From NCBI GenBank assembly GCA_040389065.1, contig JAZKAR010000001.1, positions 178,970 to 242,969 on the forward strand: DNA of 64,000 nt, given 5' to 3'. The notes below the pieces were generated by a model, which worked only from the letters and a program-made list of their open reading frames with translations, did not search any database and had not been told where the DNA came from. The translations under genes were made by a program, and so were the position numbers. Below, piece after piece: positions 50,483 to 59,752 of the stretch (the first letter of the stretch is position 1; the number at the start of each line of letters is the position of its first letter). The stretch comes from JAZKAR01 sp040389065. GTDB taxonomy: Bacteria; Pseudomonadota; Gammaproteobacteria; Burkholderiales; Casimicrobiaceae.

Positions 50483-51667
50483 GTGGCTACTGATATAAAT
50501 GTAGAAAAAAATATTCGTTCTGTTTTGTTGCATCGTCTCAATGAAACTCAAAACGTAATGAGTTTTGCAGATTTTATGCGTATTGCTCTTTATGATCCTA
50601 TTTTTGGTTATTATATGCGGGAACAAAGCCCTTTTTCGCATTCCGGAGACTTTATTACAGCACCCATAATAAGTCCATTTTTTGGGCGTGCTTTAGCAAA
50701 TCCTATTTTTTCATGGATGCAGCAATTACCTGAAGATGCACATTCTATTGTTGAATTAGGTGCAGGTACAGGAGCATTAGCAGCGTCATTATTGCCAGAG
50801 CTAGTAAACAAAATGGCTGAAAAAGGCCAAGTGTTGAAGCATTATGTAATTTTAGAATTAAGTGCATCACGTCGGGTTGAGCAAGAAGCAATGTTAAAAG
50901 AGAGCTTAGAGCCTGAAATTTTTAATTGTATTTGCTGGTGGAATCAACTGCCTAGTGAGTGGTCAGGTATTTTGCTAGCAAATGAAGTTCTTGATGCTAT
51001 ACCTTTTCATCGCGTAGGTTGGTCAAAAGGACAATATTGGGAGATAGGTGTAAGTGCTAATAGTGATCCCATGCAAGAATGGCAAGAGGCAAGCAGGGCT
51101 TTAGATGGATCACGTGGTTATGATGCAGAGTTGTTAAAAAATGCTCAGCGTTATATTCCTGCTCTCGAAGGGTATATTTCAGAAATACACCTTGAGGCAG
51201 AAGGGCTTGTCAGAAGTTTGGCCCAACTTATTAAGCAAGGTATGATGTTATGGATAGATTATGGGTTTGATACAGCTACCTATTATCATCCTGAGCGATC
51301 GCAAGGTACTTTTAGGATACATCAGCATCATCAAAGCCACGATGCGTGGTGGTCAAGCGTAGGAGAAGTAGATATCACAACGCATGTCAATTTTGAAGCG
51401 ATTGCGGAAGTTGCTCTAGAAGAGGGGTGGCAATGTGAAGGATACACAACGCAAGCACGGTTTTTATTAGGCGCTGGGCTTATGAACTTAATTGAAGCGT
51501 TGCAACATCAATCAGCAGAGGCAGCAAAAATACATGTACGGCAGATGCAGCCCATACATCAACTTTTATCCCCTGCTGAAATGGGAGAGTTATTTAAAAT
51601 GGTAGTGCTGAGCCGAGGTCTTTCCACTGGCCTTTGGGTGCCGGGCGTGGAGGACGTGGGTATCTAG
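50483..51667 (+). CDS. SAM-dependent methyltransferase of the MidA/NDUFAF7 family
   Basis: The 394-residue protein begins at a GTG (50483). It has the family start FADFMRIALYDPIFGYYM, the ITAPIISPFFGRALA stretch, the SAM site IVELGAGTGALAASLL near residue 95, and LLANEVLDAIPFHRV, all marks of the COG1565 family. Mitochondrial relatives methylate an arginine of a complex I subunit; the bacterial target is not settled. The 3' end overlaps the convergent Sel1 gene by 74 bases. Confidence 0.88.
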   Translation: MATDINVEKNIRSVLLHRLNETQNVMSFADFMRIALYDPIFGYYMREQSPFSHSGDFITAPIISPFFGRALANPIFSWMQQLPEDAHSIVELGAGTGALAASLLPELVNKMAEKGQVLKHYVILELSASRRVEQEAMLKESLEPEIFNCICWWNQLPSEWSGILLANEVLDAIPFHRVGWSKGQYWEIGVSANSDPMQEWQEASRALDGSRGYDAELLKNAQRYIPALEGYISEIHLEAEGLVRSLAQLIKQGMMLWIDYGFDTATYYHPERSQGTFRIHQHHQSHDAWWSSVGEVDITTHVNFEAIAEVALEEGWQCEGYTTQARFLLGAGLMNLIEALQHQSAEAAKIHVRQMQPIHQLLSPAEMGELFKMVVLSRGLSTGLWVPGVEDVGI

Positions 51668-52400
51668 TAGCCCATTTTCGTGCTAGTCGCTTGGCATCTT
51701 TATATTCTTGGGCGCTAAGAAACTGTAAAGTCATTTCGCGAGCAGTAGCAATTTCAATCGCTATTTGAGAGGGCTCTTGACGATTCGAGGAGTTTGCAAG
51801 CAGAAACCATTTATAGGCTTGAACATAGTTTTGGTCTACGCCTTTACCATGAAAATACATTGAACCCATATGCAGTTGAGCTTCTGTATGGCGTTTTTTT
51901 GCAGCCTTATAATACCAGCGAAGTGCAGAGATATCGTCTTGTAAAAGACCTTGCCCAGTTTCATAAAGAACTCCTAAACTATTTTGAGCATTAGCATTAC
52001 CTTGATCTGCCGCTTTTTTATACCATCGTGCAGCATCTGTATAGCTTTGCTCTACACCTTCTCCTTGATAATACATAAGGGCAAGATTGTTTTGAGCATT
52101 CATGTTTCCTTGCTCAGCAGCACTTCTATACCAAAGCGCTGCTTCTTTCATGTCTCTTAGAGTACCTTCCCCATGGGCATACATATAACCTAAATACGTT
52201 TGCGCCTCTGGGTTACCTTGTTCAGCTAAAGGCTTAATTTCGTTAAAAGCAATATCATATGCCCCTTTTTGATAAGCATAAGCAGCATTTTCAAGGCGGC
52301 TAACTGAGGCAAAGCTTTTATCGACATCTAGAGCATGAGTAACCTGGCTCCATCCTAACAAAGCTACAAAGGCTAGTCCTAAGCACGCAGTGCGGCGCAT
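51594..52400 (-). CDS. Secreted Sel1-repeat protein
   Basis: The start at 52400 has AAGGAG at a good distance and gives a signal peptide (MRRTACLGLAFVALLGWSQVTHA), so the 268-residue protein is exported. The body is four 36-residue Sel1 repeats, for example AQTYLGYMYAHGEGTLRDMKEAALWYRSAAEQGN, followed by an Arg/Lys/Pro-rich tail (RKWATRYPRPPRPAPKG). Sel1 proteins are protein-interaction scaffolds, often in the envelope. The last 74 bases are antisense to the end of the methyltransferase gene, so the two genes overlap tail to tail. Confidence 0.9.
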   Translation of the reverse strand: MRRTACLGLAFVALLGWSQVTHALDVDKSFASVSRLENAAYAYQKGAYDIAFNEIKPLAEQGNPEAQTYLGYMYAHGEGTLRDMKEAALWYRSAAEQGNMNAQNNLALMYYQGEGVEQSYTDAARWYKKAADQGNANAQNSLGVLYETGQGLLQDDISALRWYYKAAKKRHTEAQLHMGSMYFHGKGVDQNYVQAYKWFLLANSSNRQEPSQIAIEIATAREMTLQFLSAQEYKDAKRLARKWATRYPRPPRPAPKGQWKDLGSALPF

Positions 52401-52711
52401 ACGTGTTCTCCTTAAGTGATGGTATTTATATTGCAGCGAGACAACAGAAAATATCAAATTGTTTTTGAACAAATATATATTTGAAAATACCTAGAGTCGC
52501 TTAATGATCTGAAAAGAGATAAACCCTATTATTTTCAGTATAGGCAATTTCTAGCTAAACAAAAGACCATAATATAAATTTTTCATCGATAAGTTTCTGC
52601 GTTTCACGTGAAACACTACAGCTTAGGTACTAAGTGTTACGATTGAGTATGACATCTAAAGTTTGCAAAGTGCTTGTATAGAATGATTCATGACTTTAAT
52701 CAATCGCTCTC
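52401..52711. other. Intergenic region upstream of the Sel1 gene, containing parS
   Basis: No gene is seen. The Sel1 gene promoter should lie at the left side, and the parS site is at 52600-52615. Confidence 0.4.
52600..52615. promoter_or_regulatory. parS: parS site bound by ParB
   Basis: CGTTTCACGTGAAACA matches the parS consensus in 15 of 16 positions and has the same perfect core palindrome as the site at 35313. It is intergenic, between trmL and the Sel1 gene. Confidence 0.88.
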
Positions 52712-53188
52712 TCAGATTACGGCGCCTTCAAAATGAAGTTGCCGCCAAGCTTCATAAATGACAACGGCAGTAGCGTTAGAAAGATTCAGGCTTCGTTGCT
52801 GAGGAATCATCGGTAAGCGCAATCTATGCTCTTGCTGAATGCATTCAAGAACCTCTAGAGGTAAACCACGCGTTTCGCTACCAAAAACCAAAGCATCATT
52901 TTTATTGAATTTTATGCTGTAAGGAGATTGTGTGCCTTTGGTAGTTAATGCCCAAAATTGTTTAACACCAATTGCACGTAAGCGGCTTTCACACACTGCC
53001 CAGTTATTATGCAGCTGCAATGAGGCAAATTCATGGTAATCAAGACCAGCACGAATTAATCTTTTATCATCTAGCTTAAACCCCAATGGTTCAACTAAGT
53101 GAAGAGTGCAACCTGTATTGGCGCAGAGCCGGATAATATTTCCGGTATTGGGAGGAATTTCAGGAGAAACTAAAACCACATGGAACAT
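52712..53188 (-). CDS. trmL: tRNA (cytidine/uridine-34 2'-O)-methyltransferase
   Basis: SPOUT-family enzyme that methylates the ribose of the wobble base in tRNA-Leu. The 158-residue protein has the family start VVLVSPEIPPNTGNIIRLCANTGCTLHLVEPLGF and the knotted SAM site LVFGSETRGLP, then IPQQRSLNLSNATAVVIYEAWRQ. It follows the orphan permease gene by 20 bases on the same strand. Confidence 0.95.
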   Translation of the reverse strand: MFHVVLVSPEIPPNTGNIIRLCANTGCTLHLVEPLGFKLDDKRLIRAGLDYHEFASLQLHNNWAVCESRLRAIGVKQFWALTTKGTQSPYSIKFNKNDALVFGSETRGLPLEVLECIQQEHRLRLPMIPQQRSLNLSNATAVVIYEAWRQLHFEGAVI

Positions 53189-53208
53189 ACATTAATCTTA
53201 AACAAAAA

Positions 53209-54192
53209 TTATCGCGTTATAGTATAGGGGTCGGTATAGTCATCACTTAATCGGCTAAGCGCCACACTAAGACAACTCATTGCAAGTGTAGCTGCAATAA
53301 GTTGCCAAGGAAATCCAATAAGTAATTCATTTTGAGCTTCACTTAGCATGGTGCCCCAAGAGACCTCTTCAACGCCAACACCTAACCCTAGAAAGCTTAA
53401 AATAACCTCTGATTTAATAAAGCTAATGGTAAGGATGGCTGCTTGTACACCAATAAGATGTTTTGTATTGGGTAAAATATGTTTTATGATTAAACGTGAA
53501 GGCGAGGCACCTAATAGTGTTGCAGCGATTACATAATCTCTAGTGCGATGCTTAAGATATTCTGCTCTAAGAAGCCTGAAAACGCCGGTCCAGCCTGTTA
53601 AACCTAAAATCAAAACCATCGGTATAAGCCCACGTTGTTGCATAAGAGCAGCAATGGCCATTATTAAAAGTAAATTGGGAACAGAGGTGAAAATGTTGTA
53701 TATACCATTTAAGTAACTATCTAATTTCCCACCACCATAAAATCCTGCTAAGGCTCCCATAATAGTTCCAAGCGTAATAGCCAACAGTGAACCACCTATA
53801 CCAACAATAATAGAGGTTCGTGTCCCTTGAAGAGTTTTTGCCAAAATATCTCTTCCCCAGCGATCAAAACCAAAAAAAGCACAACGAGTAGTAAGGGTAG
53901 AGGCAGATATAGTAGAAGATTTTGTTGAGCCTGCTTGGCTAGCAATTTGGCGTAAAGCGGGGGCTAAAGGATCATCAGGTGAGATCTTATCAAGTGTAAA
54001 GGGTGTTACAAGATTTTTTTCCTGAGTAGAAAGGCGATCAATATCGCTGCTCCAACATGGTGCTCGATAAGAGCGTCCTAAACTAGTATCCCATTGGTTA
54101 GCCAAATAGTTTGTTTGGGTTAAAATCGCGATAAGGGCATAAATAAGAAGAATACTCCATGAAAAATAATGACCCCATTCGATTTTTTTCAT
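53209..54192 (-). CDS. Orphan DppC/OppC-type ABC transporter permease
   Basis: Peptide/nickel-type ABC permease with the usual DppC layout: one N-terminal segment, a long outer loop of about 80 residues, then five segments. Visible are the FFGFDRWGRDILAKTLQGTRTSIIVG entry motif and the docking loop DYVIAATLLGASPSRLIIKHILPNTKHLI. In addition, FLGLGVGVEEVSWGTML near the C-terminus is the family's last-loop motif. It has 327 residues. No partner permease, ATPase or binding protein is next to it; instead it lies between trmB (15 bases upstream) and trmL (20 bases downstream). It must work with subunits encoded elsewhere, or is a stranded remnant of an operon. Confidence 0.88.
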   Translation of the reverse strand: MKKIEWGHYFSWSILLIYALIAILTQTNYLANQWDTSLGRSYRAPCWSSDIDRLSTQEKNLVTPFTLDKISPDDPLAPALRQIASQAGSTKSSTISASTLTTRCAFFGFDRWGRDILAKTLQGTRTSIIVGIGGSLLAITLGTIMGALAGFYGGGKLDSYLNGIYNIFTSVPNLLLIMAIAALMQQRGLIPMVLILGLTGWTGVFRLLRAEYLKHRTRDYVIAATLLGASPSRLIIKHILPNTKHLIGVQAAILTISFIKSEVILSFLGLGVGVEEVSWGTMLSEAQNELLIGFPWQLIAATLAMSCLSVALSRLSDDYTDPYTITR

Positions 54193-54207
54193 CAGGTTTT
54201 TCCTATG

Positions 54208-54954
54208 TTATTTTTTCAATCGAAATATAATGTCCCAAACCCCATGCCCTAGCTTTAAGCCTCGGGTTTCAAATTTTGTAATGGGGCGATAGTCAGGCCG
54301 TGTAGAAAAACTATGATCTGGTGCTGTATTTTCAAATAATGGATGCTGTTGTAAATGTTCTAACATCCAATGAGCATAATGTTCCCAGTCAGTAGCGAAA
54401 TGTACATAGCCGCCGGGTTCAAGGCAACGCGCAATTTGATCAAGAAAGGCAGTTTGCACAATACGTCGTTTATGGTGACGTTTTTTATGCCAAGGATCAG
54501 GGAAAAAAAGATGAATACCATGCAATGAAGCAGGGGGAATCATATGGGCTAAGACCTCAACAGCATCATGCTGAATAATTTTTAGATTGGTTAGCCCTAG
54601 GTTTTCAATTTGATTCAATAAAGAACCGACCCCAGGAGTATGTACTTCAATGCCAATAAAATTAAGTTGAGGACAATGGGCTGCAATATAGGCAGTTGCA
54701 TTTCCCATTCCAAAACCGATTTCTAAAACAGTAGGTTGCTTTTTCTCAAATAGGGTATCTGAAGATAAAGGGCTTTTTGAAAAAGGAATGCCATGAGCAG
54801 GAAGCAACGTATTTAGTGCGCGTTCTTGTGCTGGTGAAAGGCGGCCTGCACGTAAAACAAAGCTTCGAATAGCGCGCCGATGTTCTGATGAAGCCGGTTC
54901 AATATCATTGTTATCAGCTGGGAAGTTTTCTAAAGAATGAGGTGCTTTGGGCAT
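54208..54954 (-). CDS. trmB: tRNA (guanine-N7-)-methyltransferase
   Basis: Methylates G46 in the variable loop of tRNAs. The start at 54954 ([11 protein letters not shown]) fits the family, whereas an ATG at 55014 adds 20 residues of doubtful origin. The SAM site [16 protein letters not shown] is near residue 75. The signature [16 protein letters not shown], with [16 protein letters not shown] after it, is complete. The protein has 248 residues. alaS lies upstream with a hairpin in between. Confidence 0.94.
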   Translation of the reverse strand: MPKAPHSLENFPADNNDIEPASSEHRRAIRSFVLRAGRLSPAQERALNTLLPAHGIPFSKSPLSSDTLFEKKQPTVLEIGFGMGNATAYIAAHCPQLNFIGIEVHTPGVGSLLNQIENLGLTNLKIIQHDAVEVLAHMIPPASLHGIHLFFPDPWHKKRHHKRRIVQTAFLDQIARCLEPGGYVHFATDWEHYAHWMLEHLQQHPLFENTAPDHSFSTRPDYRPITKFETRGLKLGHGVWDIIFRLKK

Positions 54955-55029
54955 GAGGAGTAGTTTTTGAGTTTTATAATAAAATGACCGATTGTTTACA
55001 GTGTATTTTAGCAAAGCATTTATAAATAG

Positions 55030-55070
55030 ATATGTTGCTCATAGCGTAACGCATTATACGAGCAACATAT
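55030..55070 (-). terminator. Hairpin after alaS
   Basis: ATATGTTGCTC (55030-55040) pairs exactly with GAGCAACATAT (55060-55070). It lies 8 bases past the alaS stop, and on the minus strand is followed by CTATTTATAAAT. A partial terminator before trmB is plausible. Confidence 0.55.
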
Positions 55071-55078
55071 CATTTAAT

Positions 55079-57688
55079 TTAAGCGCGCTCCTCAATCCAG
55101 GCGGGAAGCATTTTTAGGGCTTGCGCTAGTTTTGAGGCATCAGTTCCGCCCGCTTGAGCAAAGTCTGGTCTTCCTCCGCCCTTGCCACCCACATGCTGAG
55201 CGATAGCGTTTACAAGCTCACCCGCATGAATTTTCCCTTTTAAGTCAGCGCTAGCGCCAGCGACAAGGCGTACATTATTACCTTCAGTGGCTGCTAGAAG
55301 AATAGCTGTTTGAGATAACTGAGACTTTAGCGTTTCTACTAAATTGCGTAGGGTAGTCGCATCAGCTTCAACAATCGTTGCTAATAAACGAATACCATTT
55401 TTTATTTCTACAGCTTGAGTCGTTAGTGATTTTGCTTGAAATCCTGCAAGTTGGCTAAGTAATTTTTGTATATGTTTCTCTTGGGTTTTATTTTCATCAA
55501 GAAGTTGTTTGATTTTATTAGATAGCCCAGAGCCTGTTACTTTTAGTTGACCAGAAATATCTTCAACAGTGTGCTCTAAGTTTTGTACCCATTCCACAGC
55601 CACGTCACCAGCAATTGCTTCAATACGGCGAATGCCGCTAGCAATACCTGTTTCATTAAGAATTTTGAATAGCCCTATTTCAGCAGTAGAGCAAACGTGT
55701 GTGCCTCCACAAAGTTCAGTAGATGCTGTGCCCATATTAACTACGCGAACTTCATCGCCGTATTTTTCACCAAACAGCGCCATGGCGCCTGCTTGAATGG
55801 CTTCATTGTAAGTCATTGTAGGGGTCTGAATGGTATGGTTAGCTAAGATTGCTGCATTAACTTCTTTTTCAATATGCGTGATTTCCTGGCTCGTTAAAGG
55901 AGCAGGATGTGAGAAGTCAAATCTTAATCTTTCTGAGTCTACTAACGATCCTTTTTGCTGAACATGTTCGCCAAGTATTTTTCTCAAGACAGCGTGGAGT
56001 AAATGTGTAGCAGAATGGTGTCGAGTAATGGCTTTACGTCGTGCATGGTTAATGGTTGCAGACAGGGTGGTACCTACCTGTAACTCACCTCTTTCCATAT
56101 GCCCATAGTGACCAAAACTATCACCTACTTTTTGTGTGTCTGAGGTAATAAAGCTGCCTGTAGAAGTTTCAAGCAATCCTGAATCGCCTACTTGTCCGCC
56201 TGATTCAGCATAGAACGGAGTATTATCTAAAATAACAATCCCTGCTTCGCCAGAAGATAATTTTTCTACAGACTGATTGTTCGCATCAAAAATTGCAATG
56301 ATAGTACATTGAATTTCAGTAGTGCTATAGCCGTGAAAATTGGTGGGTGAACCTTTGTAAGCAGGGCGTTCCGTCTGTTTAAAAGAAGATGCAGCTCTTG
56401 CACGCTCGCGTTGGCGATTCATGGCAGCTTCAAAACCTGCTTCATCGATGTGAATGTTCTTTTCGCGGCAAATGTCAGCAGTTAAATCTAATGGAAAGCC
56501 ATAAGTATCATAAAGCTGAAATGCTACCTCACCAGGAAGAATAGAATCAGAAAGTTGTTCTAATGAACGTGATAGCAATTTCATGCCGCTATCGAGGGTT
56601 TCGCTAAAGCGATGTTCTTCTTGCTTTAGAATATTAGCAATGCGTTCACCATTTTGAATTAGCTCAGGGTATGCTTCACCCATGACATCTATGAGTGCGG
56701 GAACAAGCTTATAAAAGAATGGTTGAGTTTGTCCTAGTTTATGCCCATGGCGTAAAGCTCTGCGCAATATTCGGCGTAACACATAGCTTCGCCCCTCATT
56801 GCCAGGTAAAACGCCATCAATAATCAAGAAACAGCTAGCACGTAAATGATCAGCAATTACTTTGAGTGAAGGTGCATTTAAATCTGTTGTATTGGTAGCT
56901 TGTGCGGCCGCTTTGATAAGATGCTGAAAAAGATCAATCTCATAATTTGAATGAACATTTTGTAAAATAGCTGCAATGCGTTCCAGCCCCATGCCTGTAT
57001 CAACAGAAGGCTTAGGGAGTGGAAGAAGCGTACCGTCGGCTTGGCGATCATATTGCATGAAAACCAAATTCCATATCTCAATATAACGATCGCCGTCATC
57101 ATCTGGAGTGCCAGGAAGCCCGCCAGGAATCTCTTGGCCGTGATCGTAAAAAATTTCAGAGCAAGGGCCGCAAGGGCCAGTATCAGCCATTTGCCAAAAA
57201 TTATCAGAGCCTCCGCCGGGTTTATCTCCAATTCGCAAAATGCGATGCGGTTCTAGGCCAATTTTTTTATGCCAAATATCAAAAGCTTCATCATCATTAT
57301 GATAAACCGTAACCCATAACTTTTCTTTGGGTAGCCCAAAACGTTGGGTCATCAGTGCCCATGCAAATTGAATCGCGTCTTCTTTGAAGTAGTCGCCGAA
57401 ACTAAAGTTTCCTAGCATTTCAAAGAAAGTATGATGGCGCGCGGTATATCCTACATTTTCAAGATCGTTGTGCTTGCCGCCTGCACGAACGCACCGTTGA
57501 GAAGATGTTGCACGCTTAAAAGGACGCGACTCTTGGCCTAAAAATACATTTTTAAACTGTACCATGCCTGAATTAGTAAACAGCAAGGTAGGATCACTAC
57601 CTGGCACTAATGAGTCAGATCGCACAATTGTATGATTATGTTCAGCGAAAAAGTCGAGAAACGTTTTACGAATCGCGGCAGTTTTCAT
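55079..57688 (-). CDS. alaS: Alanyl-tRNA synthetase
   Basis: Class II synthetase for tRNA-Ala, 869 residues from the ATG at 57688, which has AAGGAC upstream; an ATG at 57703 is the alternative. Domains are the aminoacylation core (FTNSGMVQFKNVFLG, RAGGKHNDLENVGYTARHHTFFEMLGNFSFGDY), a helical tRNA-recognition part, the editing domain with HHSATHLLHAVLRKILG and the zinc site CGGTHVCSTAEIG, and a C-terminal oligomerisation region ending in GGGRPDFAQAGGTD. All key motifs are intact. Confidence 0.97.
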   Translation of the reverse strand: MKTAAIRKTFLDFFAEHNHTIVRSDSLVPGSDPTLLFTNSGMVQFKNVFLGQESRPFKRATSSQRCVRAGGKHNDLENVGYTARHHTFFEMLGNFSFGDYFKEDAIQFAWALMTQRFGLPKEKLWVTVYHNDDEAFDIWHKKIGLEPHRILRIGDKPGGGSDNFWQMADTGPCGPCSEIFYDHGQEIPGGLPGTPDDDGDRYIEIWNLVFMQYDRQADGTLLPLPKPSVDTGMGLERIAAILQNVHSNYEIDLFQHLIKAAAQATNTTDLNAPSLKVIADHLRASCFLIIDGVLPGNEGRSYVLRRILRRALRHGHKLGQTQPFFYKLVPALIDVMGEAYPELIQNGERIANILKQEEHRFSETLDSGMKLLSRSLEQLSDSILPGEVAFQLYDTYGFPLDLTADICREKNIHIDEAGFEAAMNRQRERARAASSFKQTERPAYKGSPTNFHGYSTTEIQCTIIAIFDANNQSVEKLSSGEAGIVILDNTPFYAESGGQVGDSGLLETSTGSFITSDTQKVGDSFGHYGHMERGELQVGTTLSATINHARRKAITRHHSATHLLHAVLRKILGEHVQQKGSLVDSERLRFDFSHPAPLTSQEITHIEKEVNAAILANHTIQTPTMTYNEAIQAGAMALFGEKYGDEVRVVNMGTASTELCGGTHVCSTAEIGLFKILNETGIASGIRRIEAIAGDVAVEWVQNLEHTVEDISGQLKVTGSGLSNKIKQLLDENKTQEKHIQKLLSQLAGFQAKSLTTQAVEIKNGIRLLATIVEADATTLRNLVETLKSQLSQTAILLAATEGNNVRLVAGASADLKGKIHAGELVNAIAQHVGGKGGGRPDFAQAGGTDASKLAQALKMLPAWIEERA

Positions 57689-57776
57689 GGTAGTGTCCTT
57701 CATTTAAAACCAAATTTCTAATTTAGTCGTTCTGCTTAAGAAAAATAAGTTTAAAGAAAATTAAGGCATGTATCTT

Positions 57777-58448
57777 TTAACTTGTTACCTTGCTACTTTT
57801 TTTGCGTGAGCCTTTGGCAGACATTTTAGTTGCTATAGGTTCATTTTCAGCAGGGGTAGAAATATCTTCGTTGTCTTTAGATAACGAAATCGTATATCTT
57901 GTCATGGGTAAGGCAGAGTTGCGATCAAACATTGTACCTGCTGCAATGCCTGCGTCAGCAATTGCTTGGGCATCAAAAGAGGGAGTGCTATACACTGCAT
58001 GCATGGCACCTAGTGCGAATTCTCGTCCTGATCCTGCAGCCCAAAATCTTTCAAATTCAAATACTTCGCGCATGGAGTATACGCCAAATATACCATGTGG
58101 ATTCGCCACCAATGCTGATAATTGAGAGGATTCGTAGGGATCATCCTCATCTTCTTTAGGATTTAAGAAATGCTTTTCCTTAAGTATCGGGTGTAATTGA
58201 CGAAATGTTTCAAATATGAGTGCTTTATTAGAAAAATTTAAAGATTTTTTTTGGTGTGCCAGCAAATTATGAAATACAAGCTGGTGAGCAGCAGAGCCAC
58301 ATAATGCAATATAAGTATCTTGATACTGTACTATTTTATCGTAACTGCGATCGTATTCAGCAGGTAGTCGCATGTCACCAAATGTCGTAAGCGAATCGCC
58401 TGCAATCACAATTTGATGTTCTTTTTTAACCACGACTAAAGTTGTCAT
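57777..58448 (-). CDS. HslV-like Ntn protease, betaproteobacterial proteasome homologue type
   Basis: The protein begins MTTLVVVKKEHQIVIAGDSLTTFGDM, which follows HslV: after methionine removal the nucleophilic Thr1 is exposed, and Asp17 lies in IAGDS. The body has the proteasome beta fold pattern (YIALCGSAAHQLVF, WAAGSGREFALGAMHAVY), but the length (223 residues) and insert around residue 90-110 differ from HslV. No hslU ATPase is adjacent. This matches the betaproteobacterial proteasome homologue (BPH), which forms a stand-alone double ring. The C-terminal 40 residues are polar and Ser/Lys-rich. An AAGGGAT site precedes the ATG. It lies upstream of alaS on the same strand. Confidence 0.85.
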   Translation of the reverse strand: MTTLVVVKKEHQIVIAGDSLTTFGDMRLPAEYDRSYDKIVQYQDTYIALCGSAAHQLVFHNLLAHQKKSLNFSNKALIFETFRQLHPILKEKHFLNPKEDEDDPYESSQLSALVANPHGIFGVYSMREVFEFERFWAAGSGREFALGAMHAVYSTPSFDAQAIADAGIAAGTMFDRNSALPMTRYTISLSKDNEDISTPAENEPIATKMSAKGSRKKSSKVTS

Positions 58449-58652
58449 GGTGGTATCCCTTATTATAAATAACTGGCGCGTATCCTAGCATTTTTACAAT
58501 ACATTCGCTTGAAGACACGCATGATAGATTTCAATAAATACAAGATTGTGTTTAATAGTGCATGACATAGCATGTTTTTTTTATGATAGGGTAATTTGTG
58601 GTGTTAAGTGAGAGAAAGTTTAAGCGATCAATATCAATTGAAAAGGGGAGAT

Positions 58653-59729
58653 ATGAAGCATTTTAGAGGGTCTATAATTTTAAGTATTGTTTGCTTGGCG
58701 CTTGCTTTTTACTGGGGGGGGCAACACGCAATTACATATATGGGAGGCGAGAGTTGGACAAGCCCCGTAGTTCTTAAGGCAGGACTGCAAGCGCTTTTCA
58801 TTACAGCTATTTTATCAGTTATGGAAGTTTCGCTATCTTTTGATAACGCTGTTGTCAATGCGGCTATTTTGAAAACATGGAATGCTTTTTGGAAAAAACT
58901 GTTTTTGACAGTAGGTATGGTAATTGCGGTATTTGGTATGCGGCTTGTGTTTCCTATACTCATCGTGGCTGTTGCAACGGGCAAAGGAATGATTGAGGTA
59001 GGAAAAATGGCTCTTAATCAGCCCACAGAATATGCGGCAAGATTAACAGAGCATCATCAAGAAGTTGCTGTTTTTGGAGGTGTGTTTTTATTACTTGTGT
59101 TTTTAAATTTTCTTATTGATGAGGGCAAGGATGTACATTGGTTTAGATGGTTTGAAGAGCGTCTAGCTATACTTGGTAAAATAGATGTGCTTTCAGTATT
59201 TATAGCCATTTTAGCTGTATTTGGTACATTAAGTTTAGTTGATGATCCTAGTCGGCGTTATGCTATTTTAGCATCTGGAATTGGTGGAATTGCTACTTAC
59301 TTGGGGGTAGATATACTAGGAAAATTCTTTGAACACGAAGAGTCTGATCCAGCAATAGCAAAAATGATTCAAGGAGGCAGTATTGGTAGCTTCTTATACT
59401 TAGAAGTATTAGATGCTTCTTTTTCATTTGATGGAGTGATAGGCGCGTTTGCTATGACGAATGATGTTATTGTCATTATGTTAGGTTTGGGCATTGGTGC
59501 TATGTTTGTTCGTTCTTTAACAATTTATTTACTGGAAAAAGGTACGCTTGAGCAGTATATTTTCTTAGAGCATGGAGCTCATTATGCAATCGGCGCGCTT
59601 GCCTTAATTATGCTAGCGAGTATGAAATGGCATATTCCAGAAGTGGTAACGGGTGTGATCGGAGTCGCGTTTATTATTATTTCGATTATTTCGTCAATTC
59701 GTTACCGTAAAACTAATGATTTAAGCTAA
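58653..59729 (+). CDS. DUF475 membrane protein (TerC superfamily-like)
   Basis: Integral membrane protein of 358 residues with about eight or nine hydrophobic segments. It has the DUF475 signatures VMEVSLSFDNAVVNAAIL and, symmetrically in the second half, YLEVLDASFSFDGVIGAFAMTND; the acidic SFDN and SFDG pairs inside membrane helices are typical of TerC-like proteins, which are thought to handle metal ions. The start at 58653 has AAGGGGAG just upstream. The codons for the WGGQ near residue 22 contain eight consecutive G (58714-58721). The TerD-VWA gene follows after 23 bases. Confidence 0.92.
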   Translation: MKHFRGSIILSIVCLALAFYWGGQHAITYMGGESWTSPVVLKAGLQALFITAILSVMEVSLSFDNAVVNAAILKTWNAFWKKLFLTVGMVIAVFGMRLVFPILIVAVATGKGMIEVGKMALNQPTEYAARLTEHHQEVAVFGGVFLLLVFLNFLIDEGKDVHWFRWFEERLAILGKIDVLSVFIAILAVFGTLSLVDDPSRRYAILASGIGGIATYLGVDILGKFFEHEESDPAIAKMIQGGSIGSFLYLEVLDASFSFDGVIGAFAMTNDVIVIMLGLGIGAMFVRSLTIYLLEKGTLEQYIFLEHGAHYAIGALALIMLASMKWHIPEVVTGVIGVAFIIISIISSIRYRKTNDLS

Positions 59730-59752
59730 CGTAACAATAGGGTTTCAGGGCT

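Noticed and set aside
56878..57231. Minus-strand frame of 117 codons within alaS
   Set aside because: Same strand, other frame of alaS; alaS is intact across the region.
57790..58125. Plus-strand open reading frame of 111 codons opposite the HslV-like gene
   Set aside because: Antisense to a gene with a clear catalytic start; no supporting motif.
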